A DNA stretch of 14,234 nt from Archaeoglobus sp. (GTDB lineage Archaea; Halobacteriota; Archaeoglobi; Archaeoglobales; Archaeoglobaceae), in contig QNXS01000041.1 in the NCBI GenBank assembly GCA_003978865.1, forward strand, positions 1 to 14,234, given 5' to 3'. The notes under the pieces were generated by a model. The model did no database searches. It was not told the DNA's origin and saw only the letters and a list, made by a program, of their open reading frames with translations. The position numbers and the translations under genes are program-made. Shown here piece by piece: positions 1 through 6,840 of this stretch (positions within the stretch are counted from its first letter, which is position 1; every line of letters starts with the position of its first letter).

Positions 1-26
1 TTAAGTTTACTTTTCAAATTCATCAT
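1..26 (-). CDS. Possible 5' end of a gene leaving the window on the left
   Basis: Reading leftwards, two consecutive ATG codons (24-26 and 21-23) open a frame that reads MMNLKSKL before the window edge. No Shine-Dalgarno sequence precedes it. The upstream stretch is AT-only and could hold a TATA box for a leaderless or short-leader transcript. Only eight codons are visible, so no family can be named. It may be chance, and it is listed because it could be a genuine gene start. Confidence 0.2.
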
Positions 27-36
27 CTGAAAAATT

Positions 37-68
37 AAAAATTTAAAAATTAAAGTTTTTAAATTTTT
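37..68 (-). terminator. AT-only inverted repeat at the end of the glucan operon, likely terminator
   Basis: AAAAATTTAAAAA (37-49) and TTTTTAAATTTTT (56-68) are perfect 13-bp reverse complements around a 6-base loop. The repeat spans the stop codon of the GT4 gene (59-61). Read on the minus strand it is followed by a T run, as expected for archaeal oligo-T termination. A stem made only of A:T pairs would be weak in a thermophile, so the T runs may matter more than the hairpin. It could alternatively be promoter DNA for a gene to the left. Confidence 0.4.
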
Positions 69-1192
69 TTATAAACACTGAATACTCTATTCGCAACAAC
101 ATTCCACTTAAAACATTTGTCAACTTTTCTTCTTCCCCTTTCTCCCATTAATTTAACACCTTCGGCATCGTTGATTATGTAGTTAACACCCCATGCTATC
201 GATTCGGGAGTTGGATAAACCTTTATTCCATCGTAAAAGTTGTCTATGTTTTCAGATAAACCACCGACATCGGTAGCAACAACACACCTCTTTGCACTCC
301 AAGCTTCAAGCAGAACGAGTCCAAATGGCTCATTTCTGCTTGGTATAACAACTATGTCGGCGGAATTAAGGATTCTAACGAATTCTCTGTCGGGTAAGTA
401 ACCGAGAAATCTTACAGGCAAATCCATAGTCATAGCTTTTGTTTCGAGATAATGTCTCATGTCTCCGTCCCCGGCAAAAAGAAACTTTAAATCCCATCTG
501 TGGTCAAGCATAATTGGTATTGCATCAAGCAACAAATCTGGCCCCTTCTGATAAACGAGTCTCCCGGCAAAAAATATCAGTGGTGCAAGTGGATGTATTC
601 CATACTCTTCCTTTACCGCTCCAGCATCTAAATTTTCAAAGAAACTATCGGGATGTATACCATTTGGAACAACATCAACCTTCCATTCAGGCACGTTGTA
701 TAACCACGCAATCTCATCTTTCAAAACTCCTGAAACCGCAGTAACTCTCTTCGCTATTAACCCGGCATACCATTCCTTACCTGAAATTTCCCTGAACTCC
801 CACCAGTCCCCAAAGCTGTTACCGTTCCTCCCGTATTCAGTTGAATGGTATGTAAATACCGTCCTTCTATCCTGCAACTCGTGCAGTGCCTCCACAACGT
901 GCCAGTCGTGAAAGTGTAGTACATCGAACTTAGGATTATCAAACTCTCTAAATCTGCTAACAAGCTTTAGACTCATATCTTTGCAGTAATCAACTATGTT
1001 AAATCCATAAGGCGTACAGCAATGATAGTTAACTCCATTAACTTCAAGATCTCCAATCCCCCTTGTAAAAAAGTGGACTTCATGTTTTTTTGCCAGTTCC
1101 TCTGCAAGGTGTGTTGCAGCTCTTGCAAGTCCGCCTACTCTCTCAGTGTACAGACTCTCCCAACAGAAAAAGGCTATTTTAAGAGATTCCAT
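59..1192 (-). CDS. GT4-family glycosyltransferase, probable glycogen/alpha-glucan synthase type
   Basis: A 377-residue GT-B glycosyltransferase that probably transfers glucosyl units from a nucleotide sugar to an alpha-glucan in the cytoplasm. The N-terminal domain has the acceptor-side glycine loop VGGLARAA (residues 19-26) and a FHDWH segment (94-98). The C-terminal donor-binding domain has FFAGRLVYQKG (207-217), whose Arg211 and Lys216 match the conserved phosphate-contacting pair. It also has the E-x7-E motif EPFGLVLLE (288-296) and a following DVGGLSE. The ATG at 1190-1192 lies 18 bases inside the end of the GH57 gene and follows GAGGGTGA at good spacing, so the two are translationally coupled. 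The GH57 partner supports glucan storage metabolism rather than surface glycosylation. The exact donor and acceptor cannot be read from sequence. Confidence 0.88.
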   Translation of the reverse strand: MESLKIAFFCWESLYTERVGGLARAATHLAEELAKKHEVHFFTRGIGDLEVNGVNYHCCTPYGFNIVDYCKDMSLKLVSRFREFDNPKFDVLHFHDWHVVEALHELQDRRTVFTYHSTEYGRNGNSFGDWWEFREISGKEWYAGLIAKRVTAVSGVLKDEIAWLYNVPEWKVDVVPNGIHPDSFFENLDAGAVKEEYGIHPLAPLIFFAGRLVYQKGPDLLLDAIPIMLDHRWDLKFLFAGDGDMRHYLETKAMTMDLPVRFLGYLPDREFVRILNSADIVVIPSRNEPFGLVLLEAWSAKRCVVATDVGGLSENIDNFYDGIKVYPTPESIAWGVNYIINDAEGVKLMGERGRRKVDKCFKWNVVANRVFSVYKKI

Positions 1193-2619
1193 AACACGTT
1201 CACCCTCTCCTCGACGAGTCTGACAAGCTCATCTCTCAGAGAGTCTGCATTTCTTACCGCTATTGACAGTTCTTTATCTCCAATAACCTCAGAAATCCAT
1301 CTCTCGAAATCCCCTCTTTGATGATGTTCTCTAATACATTCATCACTTACAACTTTCAGTTTTTTTGCAAACTCAACAAGTGAGTGGGCTGAAGTAAGGT
1401 ACTTTCCCTTCTCGTAAAAGTGAAAAGCTCTCTCAGGATCAACTGTTCTCATAATTTTTGCCGCTTCTTTGTTTCTCATCCTGCTTATGCAACATTCCTC
1501 ATACCTGCTCAGGGCAGTCATGTAATTTTTGAAAGCTGAAAAAGGTTTGCTCTGACTGAAGTAGCTGTGAACTTCTCCGGAACTTCCACTTTTAGTGGAC
1601 ATGTAGTAAAAATGATCGCTTGTTTGCATGAGTCTCCACATTCTCTTTTTAGTTCTATCACACCTTGAATATGGTTCTGCCTTTTGTACCGCTAAAAAGG
1701 CGGATTTCTGCATGTCGTTTCCGAGCCAAGCAGAAACGTCTTTCTCAACATCTGCCCAAGAAGTTGTTTCGGCAGCATCAATTTCACCCCTTACCCTTAA
1801 TTTTGCTATTTCTGATGGTAGAGCAAAACTCAACCCTATTTCTGCACACTCATCCGGCAACCACCTTAAAAACTCTAAAATTCCACTCTCCTTCCAGTGA
1901 TGTTCCCCAAAAGTTTCGTAGTCTATAAATATGTTTATACAGTCACCCGGTGTTTTGGACAGCCAATCAGCGTACTTGTCAGCTGTAAGGGGATACTGAT
2001 CCCACTCTCTACATGAAAATCTAAATGCAATATCATCAGAAAGATGAAAATTTCTGACAAGCACTTTTATACCATTACAGTAGTAAACGTAATTCGGACT
2101 TCTTCCTTTAAGCAGTCTATCACATCCTTCAGCATATAAAGCATCGAAACCAAGCCTACGGATACTTGCGGCTATTTCGGAATTAAATATGAGTTCAGTA
2201 TTTTCAAATATTTTTGGCTTTACGTCAAACTTCTCCCTTAACATCGCAACATGCATCCTGACTTGCTTTTCAAATTCGGCTTTCCCATTACCGAACAAAC
2301 TTGAAATACTGTGAAAGTAAGTTTGAGCGAGGAATTCACAGTTACTATGCTTTGAACATTCCTCAAAAAGTTCTAATGCATCCTTACACCATAATTCAAG
2401 CTGTTCTACAACAGTACCTGAAATGCTGAAAGCGCATTTAAAACCATCATCGAGTTTTTCGAGGATTGTAAGGGTGGCAGGTATATAGCATTTGTCTGCC
2501 ACCCTTTGAAGTATTTCTTTATTGGAATCTGAAAACCAACTGCTGAAATCACAACTTTGAAAACTGTTGCCAAGCCTGAAAGGTTGATGAACCTCAAATG
2601 CAAAACAAATTTTACCCAT
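1174..2619 (-). CDS. GH57 alpha-amylase/glucanotransferase-type protein with C-terminal DUF5752-like domain
   Basis: A 481-residue glycoside hydrolase family 57 protein acting on alpha-1,4-glucans in the cytoplasm (no signal peptide). The family's HQP motif is at 11-13. NTEL (140-143) carries the expected catalytic nucleophile Glu142. LSDD (193-196) carries the expected acid/base Asp. DYETFGEHHW (234-243) and QTSDHFYYM (332-340) are typical of the MJ1611-type branch. From about residue 395 the chain changes to a segment (PERAFHFYEKGKYLT, then RGDFERWISEVIGDKEL) that resembles DUF5752. I chose ATG 2617-2619 because the family starts directly with the strand leading to HQP and GAGGGGG precedes it. 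A TTG 15 bases upstream is less likely. Hydrolase versus 4-alpha-glucanotransferase activity cannot be decided here. Confidence 0.88.
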   Translation of the reverse strand: MGKICFAFEVHQPFRLGNSFQSCDFSSWFSDSNKEILQRVADKCYIPATLTILEKLDDGFKCAFSISGTVVEQLELWCKDALELFEECSKHSNCEFLAQTYFHSISSLFGNGKAEFEKQVRMHVAMLREKFDVKPKIFENTELIFNSEIAASIRRLGFDALYAEGCDRLLKGRSPNYVYYCNGIKVLVRNFHLSDDIAFRFSCREWDQYPLTADKYADWLSKTPGDCINIFIDYETFGEHHWKESGILEFLRWLPDECAEIGLSFALPSEIAKLRVRGEIDAAETTSWADVEKDVSAWLGNDMQKSAFLAVQKAEPYSRCDRTKKRMWRLMQTSDHFYYMSTKSGSSGEVHSYFSQSKPFSAFKNYMTALSRYEECCISRMRNKEAAKIMRTVDPERAFHFYEKGKYLTSAHSLVEFAKKLKVVSDECIREHHQRGDFERWISEVIGDKELSIAVRNADSLRDELVRLVEERVNVLWNLLK

Positions 2620-2634
2620 GATCCCCCTCTGCAA

Positions 2635-2742
2635 TCAATCCTCCTTGTTTGTGGAAAAAATACTCACGTTAGCCTTTGAGATTCTCACTCCGCCAATCTT
2701 TCCAACCCTAACCTCAACAACTCGATTAACAACCGGCTCCAA
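2635..2742 (-). CDS. Possible 35-residue small protein upstream of the GH57 gene
   Basis: A short frame starting at TTG (2740-2742) and ending at TGA (2635-2637), 15 bases before the GH57 ATG. It reads MEPVVNRVVEVRVGKIGG, continues RISKANVSIFS and ends TNKED. It alternates hydrophobic and charged residues like a small beta-strand protein and lacks the stop-rich look of random AT-rich DNA. GGGGGTGG at 2746-2753 is a good ribosome-binding site just before the TTG, and the stop lies where the GH57 ribosome-binding region begins. The frame is closed upstream by a stop at 2779-2781, so it is not the tail of a long gene unless that gene is broken. I recognise no family. Confidence 0.4.
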   Translation of the reverse strand: MEPVVNRVVEVRVGKIGGVRISKANVSIFSTNKED

Positions 2743-2887
2743 ATTACCACCCCCATTATAATTACGACTTTGTAATATTTAGACTTTTTCTGACCTAATG
2801 TTGTTAATGAAAAATCATAATTTTTAAAATTGCGACGTAAAAACAAAACCCAAAAAATCAAATATAGTAGTGGTAAAGCTTGAAAAT
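2743..2887. promoter_or_regulatory. Divergent promoter region between the glucan operon and the dapB operon
   Basis: This 145-base AT-rich gap separates two operons transcribed away from each other. The run TTTTTAAAATT near 2821-2831 is a symmetric TATA-like element that could serve either direction. A second minus-strand TATA candidate (CTAAATATTA) lies at 2770-2779, about 30 bases before the small ORF start. The plus-strand stretch after 2840 is A-rich and contains no convincing ribosome-binding site. No repeat or RNA structure stands out. Confidence 0.4.
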
Positions 2888-3664
2888 ATGATAAAAGTAG
2901 CAGTAACAGGTGCAGCGGGAAGAATGGGTAGACTAATAGTAAAAAACGTCGTGGAGGATGAAGAACTTGAGCTCGTCCAAGCTTTTGACGTTGTTAATGT
3001 TGGAAAGGATGCCGGAGAACTCGCGGGTGTTGGAAAAATACATGTCCCTATAACCCATGCATCAGAACTGGAACTAAAGTTAAGTTCTGACGTACTTGTT
3101 GATTTTACGACAGCAGAGGCTGCTGTAAACAATATATGCGTAGCTGCAAAGAAGGGTGTTAAGCTTGTTGTTGGAACAACTGGTTTTACAGAGGAACACT
3201 GGAAAAAAATAAAGGATTGTTGTAGAGTTCCCGCAGTCATATCTCCAAACTTTAGCGTTGGAGTTAACGTATTCTGGGAAATAATTAGGGTTGCTGCAAA
3301 AATGCTCTCAAACTACGATGTTGAAGTTCTTGAAATGCATCACAGGTTTAAGAAGGATGCTCCAAGTGGAACTGCACTGAAAGCGGTGGAGATTATCAAA
3401 GAAGTTATAGGGGACAGGGAAACTGTAACCGGTAGAAGTGGAATCTGCCCAAGAAGTGACGAAATAGGTGTTTTTGCAATAAGGGGCGGAGATGTTGTTG
3501 GGGAACATACGGTCTTTTTTATAGGCATGGGTGAAAGAATGGAAATTACACACAGAGCATGGAGCAGACAGGCTTTTGCTGGTGGAGCAATAAAAGCCGT
3601 GAAGTGGATAAGCAAGGTTGAAGATCCGGGAATATATGGAATGAGAGACGTACTTGGAATATGA
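2888..3664 (+). CDS. dapB: 4-hydroxy-tetrahydrodipicolinate reductase
   Basis: A 258-residue cytoplasmic enzyme that reduces hydroxy-tetrahydrodipicolinate to tetrahydrodipicolinate with NAD(P)H in the diaminopimelate/lysine pathway. The Rossmann glycine loop is TGAAGRMGR (7-15). VGTTGF (95-100) and SPNFSVGVN (119-127) match the family. The active-site stretch EMHHRFKKDAPSGTA (149-163) places the catalytic His at 151 and the Lys at 155. RGGDVVGEHTV (199-209) belongs to the substrate-binding domain. I use ATG 2888 because family members begin at the first beta strand (IKVAVTGAAG). A GTG at 2870 would add six residues. Its stop overlaps the next start as ATGA. No other lysine-pathway gene is in the window. 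Confidence 0.93.
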   Translation: MIKVAVTGAAGRMGRLIVKNVVEDEELELVQAFDVVNVGKDAGELAGVGKIHVPITHASELELKLSSDVLVDFTTAEAAVNNICVAAKKGVKLVVGTTGFTEEHWKKIKDCCRVPAVISPNFSVGVNVFWEIIRVAAKMLSNYDVEVLEMHHRFKKDAPSGTALKAVEIIKEVIGDRETVTGRSGICPRSDEIGVFAIRGGDVVGEHTVFFIGMGERMEITHRAWSRQAFAGGAIKAVKWISKVEDPGIYGMRDVLGI

Positions 3665-3960
3665 GCCTCGAAAAAGCTGTAAAAGAAACAAAAAATGGAT
3701 GCTACTTAACTATAGAAGTTTCACCTAATTCAAAAAGAAGAGAGCTTAGAGGATACAACAAGTGGAGGCAATCTATTGAAGTGGCTGTTAAGGCTCAGCC
3801 AAAAGGAGGGAAAGCCAATTCTGAGGTTGAGAAGTTTTTGAGTGAACTGTTCAATACCAGAGTTTCTATTGTCAGGGGAAAGACATCTCACCAAAAAGTG
3901 GTTTTTGTTCATCTGAGTAAGAAAGACGTTATTAAAAAGCTTGAGGAGTTGATTCAATGA
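3661..3960 (+). CDS. DUF167 (YggU-like) conserved protein
   Basis: A 99-residue protein of the widely conserved DUF167 family, whose function is unknown. The family signature appears as AQPKGGKANSEV (45-56), equivalent to the usual PxxGKAN core, followed by IVRGKTSHQKVV (70-81). Length is normal for the family. Its ATG overlaps the dapB stop (ATGA at 3661-3664), and its own stop overlaps the next start in the same way, so it is part of a tightly coupled operon. There is no signal peptide or membrane segment. Confidence 0.85.
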   Translation: MSLEKAVKETKNGCYLTIEVSPNSKRRELRGYNKWRQSIEVAVKAQPKGGKANSEVEKFLSELFNTRVSIVRGKTSHQKVVFVHLSKKDVIKKLEELIQ

Positions 3961-4355
3961 GCTACATGGGTACCAGAGAGCTGTTGGAATTTGAAAAGGA
4001 GCTGAAAGATCTTATGGAAAGAAGTAATGACGGTGCTGTGATTGTCGTTGAAGGTTTCAGGGATAGAGAATCTCTTAGGTTACTTGGAATAAGGGGGCGT
4101 ATAGTTGAATCCTCAAGTTCGCCTTCGGATATTCTGGCTGAAGAAATTTGCAGAATAACAAAAGATGTTATAATTTTTACAGACTCTGACAGGAGTGGAA
4201 TAAGCCTGCAAAGGAGGCTTGTAAGGGCATTTGAATGCAGAGGAATAAAACCAGATGTAAAAACGGGAAAGAAAATGCTCTCCCTGTGCAAAGTCAACAA
4301 CGTTGAATTGCTTGCTTTGAGATACTATAAATCACTTGAATTTGTAAAATTTTAG
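3957..4355 (+). CDS. UPF0292-like Toprim-domain protein
   Basis: A 132-residue single-domain Toprim protein. The fold's conserved acidic residues are visible: the Glu of VVEGFRD (Glu32) and the DxD of IIFTDSDRSG (Asp76, Asp78). These bind metal in primases, topoisomerases and RNase M5. Small stand-alone archaeal members are grouped as UPF0292; their substrate is not established, and an RNA or DNA cleavage role is only inference. The ATG at 3957 overlaps the DUF167 stop, and GAGGAG lies 8 bases upstream. It is the last gene of the dapB operon. Confidence 0.82.
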   Translation: MSYMGTRELLEFEKELKDLMERSNDGAVIVVEGFRDRESLRLLGIRGRIVESSSSPSDILAEEICRITKDVIIFTDSDRSGISLQRRLVRAFECRGIKPDVKTGKKMLSLCKVNNVELLALRYYKSLEFVKF

Positions 4356-4361
4356 TTACTC

Positions 4362-4389
4362 CCTTAGATGCGTTACCTTAGATGCGTTA
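4362..4389. repeat. Perfect 14-bp tandem direct repeat
   Basis: CCTTAGATGCGTTA occurs twice back to back, at 4362-4375 and 4376-4389. It lies immediately upstream of the TATA-like sequence of the chelatase gene. It could be a paired protein-binding site or a recent slippage duplication. Confidence 0.9.
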
Positions 4390-4434
4390 AATTTAATACT
4401 GCCAGTTCAGTAGTTGTAAACAGGTGTTGACAGA
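4387..4434 (+). promoter_or_regulatory. Probable promoter and ribosome-binding site of the chelatase gene
   Basis: TTAAATTTAATACT (4387-4400) resembles an archaeal TATA box and would place transcription start near 4420. AGGTG (4422-4426) sits 8 bases before the ATG at 4435. The 14-bp tandem repeat abuts the box on its upstream side, where the BRE/TFB contact would be. Confidence 0.45.
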
Positions 4435-6423
4435 ATGTCAGAGTTATTTGTTTTTCCATTTTCCGCAATAGTAGGACAGGATAGAGCCAAGTTAGCTTTG
4501 CTATGCAATGCGGTAAATCCAGCGATAGGCGGGGTTTTACTCTGCGGGGATAAGGGATGTGGAAAATCAACTATGGTTAGGGCTCTTGCCGATGTACTCC
4601 CAGAAATAGAGGTTGTGAAGGGATGTAGATTTAACTGCAATCCAAAAAACGAATTTGAAATGTGCGAAAGTTGCAGAAAGAAGGCAGAAATGGGAGAATT
4701 GGAGGTTGAACTAAGAAAGATGGTCGTAGTTGATTTGCCTCTGAGTGTTACCGTTGATAGGCTTGTTGGTACTATAGATTTTGAGAGAGCGCTGAAGGAA
4801 GGAATTAAAGCTCTACAACCGGGAATTCTTGCTCAAGCTAACAGAAATATACTGTATATAGATGAAGTAAATCTTATTGATGATTACGTTGCAGATGTTC
4901 TGCTTGATTCAGCAGCAATGGGTTGGAACATTGTAGAGAGAGAAGGAATAAGCCTGAAACACCCGGCAAGATTTGTTCTTGTCGGTAGCATGAATCCTGA
5001 GGAAGGCGAACTCAGACCACAGATACTGGATAGATTTGGTCTTTATGTTAGGATTGAGGCTATGGAGGATATAGAGCGGAGGATGGAAATTTTAAGCAGA
5101 GTGGAGGAGTTTCAGAATGACCCGTGGAGTTTTAGAAAAAAGTTTGAAAGTAAGCAGAGAGAAATAAGGGAAAGTGTGGATAAAGCAAGAAAAATACTGC
5201 CTGATGTTGTGATAGACGATGATTTGATAAAATTCATTGTTAAAACAGTAGTTGACTTCGGAATAAGGACGCACAGAGCTGAAATAGTAACACTTAGAAC
5301 TGCGAAGGCTATAGCAGCTCTTGACGGGAGAAAAAAAGTATCTTTTGATGATGTTAAAAAAGCTGTAGAACTGGCACTGCCCCACAGAATGCGGGATAAA
5401 TCATCGAGACATTTTCAGGAGAAATCGAAAGAGTCAAAAGAATCAAAAAAATCAGAATCGAAAGAATCGAAAGAGCGAAACAAGCGAAGTGGGGGCGTAA
5501 GCAGTATAAATAGAGTGCCCAGCAAAGAAAACAGAAGTAAAGTTGAAGGAGAAAGGGAAAGTAAAGGTAGCAATAAAATTAAATCGATAGATAGCTCAAA
5601 TAATAATATAAAAACTCCTGACTTTCCCACAGGAAGTGGGAGCGGAAGTTTAAGGGGTTCAAGAGGTGAAAGAGTTAGTTCAACAGAGGGATATGGCATA
5701 CACATATTCAGTATTCCCGGAAAAGATGGAGAAATAGATGTTTTTGGCAGTCTTAAAAATGCAATACTCAGAAAACGTGAAGGAAACCGTGAAAAACTTA
5801 AGATTGTTGAAGAAGATTTACTTGTCAAGGTAAAGAGGGTCAGAGTGCCAAGATTAACGTTACTTGTGCTCGATGCAAGCGGTAGCATGCTTGTTAGAAG
5901 AAGAATATCACTTGCGAGAGCGGTAGCAAAATCTATAATAAAAAATAGTTATGTAAAGAGAGATTCTCTTTCACTTATAGTTTTTAAAGGTTTATCTGCA
6001 AGTACAGTTGTTAAACCAACAAGAATGTATTCCAAAGTTCTTAATGTACTTGAAGATATTGAATTCGGCGGAAAAACACCTCTTACATCCGCTCTTAAAG
6101 AGATCAGAAATGTAACAAAAACTTTTAGGATCAAGAATAGAAAATCATCTGTCAGGGCAATACTCATCACGGACGGAAAAGCAAACGTTTCTACCTCTAA
6201 ATATAGGAACATACGGGAGGAGATAGTTGAAGAACTTGAAAAACTACTAAAAGAAAATATCAAAATGGAGGTTTACGATACCAGACAGAAGTTTGATCCA
6301 GCCCCTTCTTTCACTGATTTAATGGAAAAACTTGGCGTGTGTGTGCGGAGAGTTGAATCACCTCATTATGGGTCCAACATCTTCAAACCCCTGTCTCTGA
6401 CCAGTTCCAGCAAGTCTTTGTAG
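4435..6423 (+). CDS. Fused ChlI/ChlD-type magnesium/cobalt chelatase AAA+ and VWA subunit
   Basis: A 662-residue motor protein of the Mg/Co-chelatase type, which uses ATP to help a separate large subunit insert metal into a tetrapyrrole. The N-terminal AAA+ domain has Walker A GDKGCGKS (38-45) and Walker B LYIDE (140-144), with NLI following. It also has SMNPEEGELRPQILDRFGL (185-203), a sensor and arginine-finger region typical of ChlI. A four-Cys insert (Cys64, Cys68, Cys77, Cys80) could bind metal. Residues 323-420 form a low-complexity Ser/Lys/Glu then Gly/Ser linker. The C-terminal VWA domain carries the MIDAS motif DASGS (480-484) and TPL/TDG downstream. No ChlH/CobN large subunit is in the window, so the metal is unknown; cobalt for cobalamin is a reasonable guess given nearby cbiB. 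The last ~22 residues overlap the opposite gene. Confidence 0.88.
   Translation: MSELFVFPFSAIVGQDRAKLALLCNAVNPAIGGVLLCGDKGCGKSTMVRALADVLPEIEVVKGCRFNCNPKNEFEMCESCRKKAEMGELEVELRKMVVVDLPLSVTVDRLVGTIDFERALKEGIKALQPGILAQANRNILYIDEVNLIDDYVADVLLDSAAMGWNIVEREGISLKHPARFVLVGSMNPEEGELRPQILDRFGLYVRIEAMEDIERRMEILSRVEEFQNDPWSFRKKFESKQREIRESVDKARKILPDVVIDDDLIKFIVKTVVDFGIRTHRAEIVTLRTAKAIAALDGRKKVSFDDVKKAVELALPHRMRDKSSRHFQEKSKESKESKKSESKESKERNKRSGGVSSINRVPSKENRSKVEGERESKGSNKIKSIDSSNNNIKTPDFPTGSGSGSLRGSRGERVSSTEGYGIHIFSIPGKDGEIDVFGSLKNAILRKREGNREKLKIVEEDLLVKVKRVRVPRLTLLVLDASGSMLVRRRISLARAVAKSIIKNSYVKRDSLSLIVFKGLSASTVVKPTRMYSKVLNVLEDIEFGGKTPLTSALKEIRNVTKTFRIKNRKSSVRAILITDGKANVSTSKYRNIREEIVEELEKLLKENIKMEVYDTRQKFDPAPSFTDLMEKLGVCVRRVESPHYGSNIFKPLSLTSSSKSL
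5425..5475 (+). repeat. In-gene 9-base microrepeat encoding Ser-Lys-Glu units
   Basis: TCGAAAGAG-like units (TCG/A-AAA-GAG/A) recur five times with one shortened to six bases. They encode most of residues 331-347 of the chelatase linker as SKE/SKK repeats. The region is probably flexible and slippage-prone, and it marks the join between the AAA+ and VWA modules. Confidence 0.8.
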
Positions 6424-6819
6424 TCTTTTAGGGTTCAAAAGCAGATCAACTGCATTTCTTACATGTTCTCTGACTCTGTTCTCTGTTACTTCAAGTAGTT
6501 CTTTCTCATCCTTGCATTCATCCTCATGAACAAAAACTTCAATTATGTGTGTGTTTGTCATTAGTTGTGCCATTATAATACCGAGAGATGCTTCGTGTGC
6601 ACACTGCTTGTCTATGGGTTTAGGTCCGGGCATTCCCATTGCAATTACTATCGAGCACCCTCTTTCTTCTATTAGTTTCTTTGCTGCAACTGGGAGATCC
6701 TTAACTCCCGGAACTGTGTATCTTTCGTATGGGAGAGAACAAATCCTTTTTAGCTCATCTATTGCTATTTTTCCCATGTTAACTCTCGCAAATGTCGTAT
6801 CGGCTATACCAACTTTCAC
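6358..6819 (-). CDS. ribC: Archaeal-type riboflavin synthase
   Basis: A 153-residue enzyme of the archaeal riboflavin synthase family, which converts two 6,7-dimethyl-8-ribityllumazines into riboflavin. The family is related to lumazine synthase rather than to bacterial RibE. Diagnostic stretches are VGIADTTFARVNM (3-15), TVPGVKDLPVAAKKL (35-49), AMGMPG (60-65), CAHEASLGIIMAQLM (73-87), EVFVHEDECKD (94-104) and RQGFEDVGP (142-150). The start is GTG 6817-6819, because the family begins with this first strand and total length then matches. An in-frame extension to 6924 looks non-coding. Its conserved C-terminus lies inside the 66-bp overlap with the chelatase gene. Cytoplasmic; product feeds FMN, FAD and F420-linked metabolism. 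Confidence 0.93.
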   Translation of the reverse strand: MKVGIADTTFARVNMGKIAIDELKRICSLPYERYTVPGVKDLPVAAKKLIEERGCSIVIAMGMPGPKPIDKQCAHEASLGIIMAQLMTNTHIIEVFVHEDECKDEKELLEVTENRVREHVRNAVDLLLNPKRLQRLAGTGQRQGFEDVGPIMR

Positions 6820-6840
6820 GGTTAAACTTGACTTCGCCGA

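Noticed and set aside
757..963. Short frames inside the GT4 gene on both strands
   Set aside because: They lie wholly within a well-supported glycosyltransferase and have no ribosome-binding sites or family features.
2620..2634. TTG start adding five residues to the GH57 protein
   Set aside because: The GAGGGGG ribosome-binding site lies between this TTG and ATG 2619, and GH57 proteins begin directly at the strand before HQP.
2824..3240. 138-codon minus-strand frame opposite dapB
   Set aside because: Its Ser/Thr/Phe-rich translation is the shadow of dapB codons in the opposite frame and it matches nothing recognisable.
5425..5475. CRISPR-like or satellite repeat array
   Set aside because: The units are 9 bases, in frame and code for Ser-Lys-Glu; there are no spacers, and no CRISPR repeats occur elsewhere in the window.
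5415..5888. 157-codon minus-strand frame inside the chelatase gene
   Set aside because: It mirrors the Ser/Lys/Glu linker as Ser/Leu/Phe low complexity; the plus-strand gene is clearly real on both sides.
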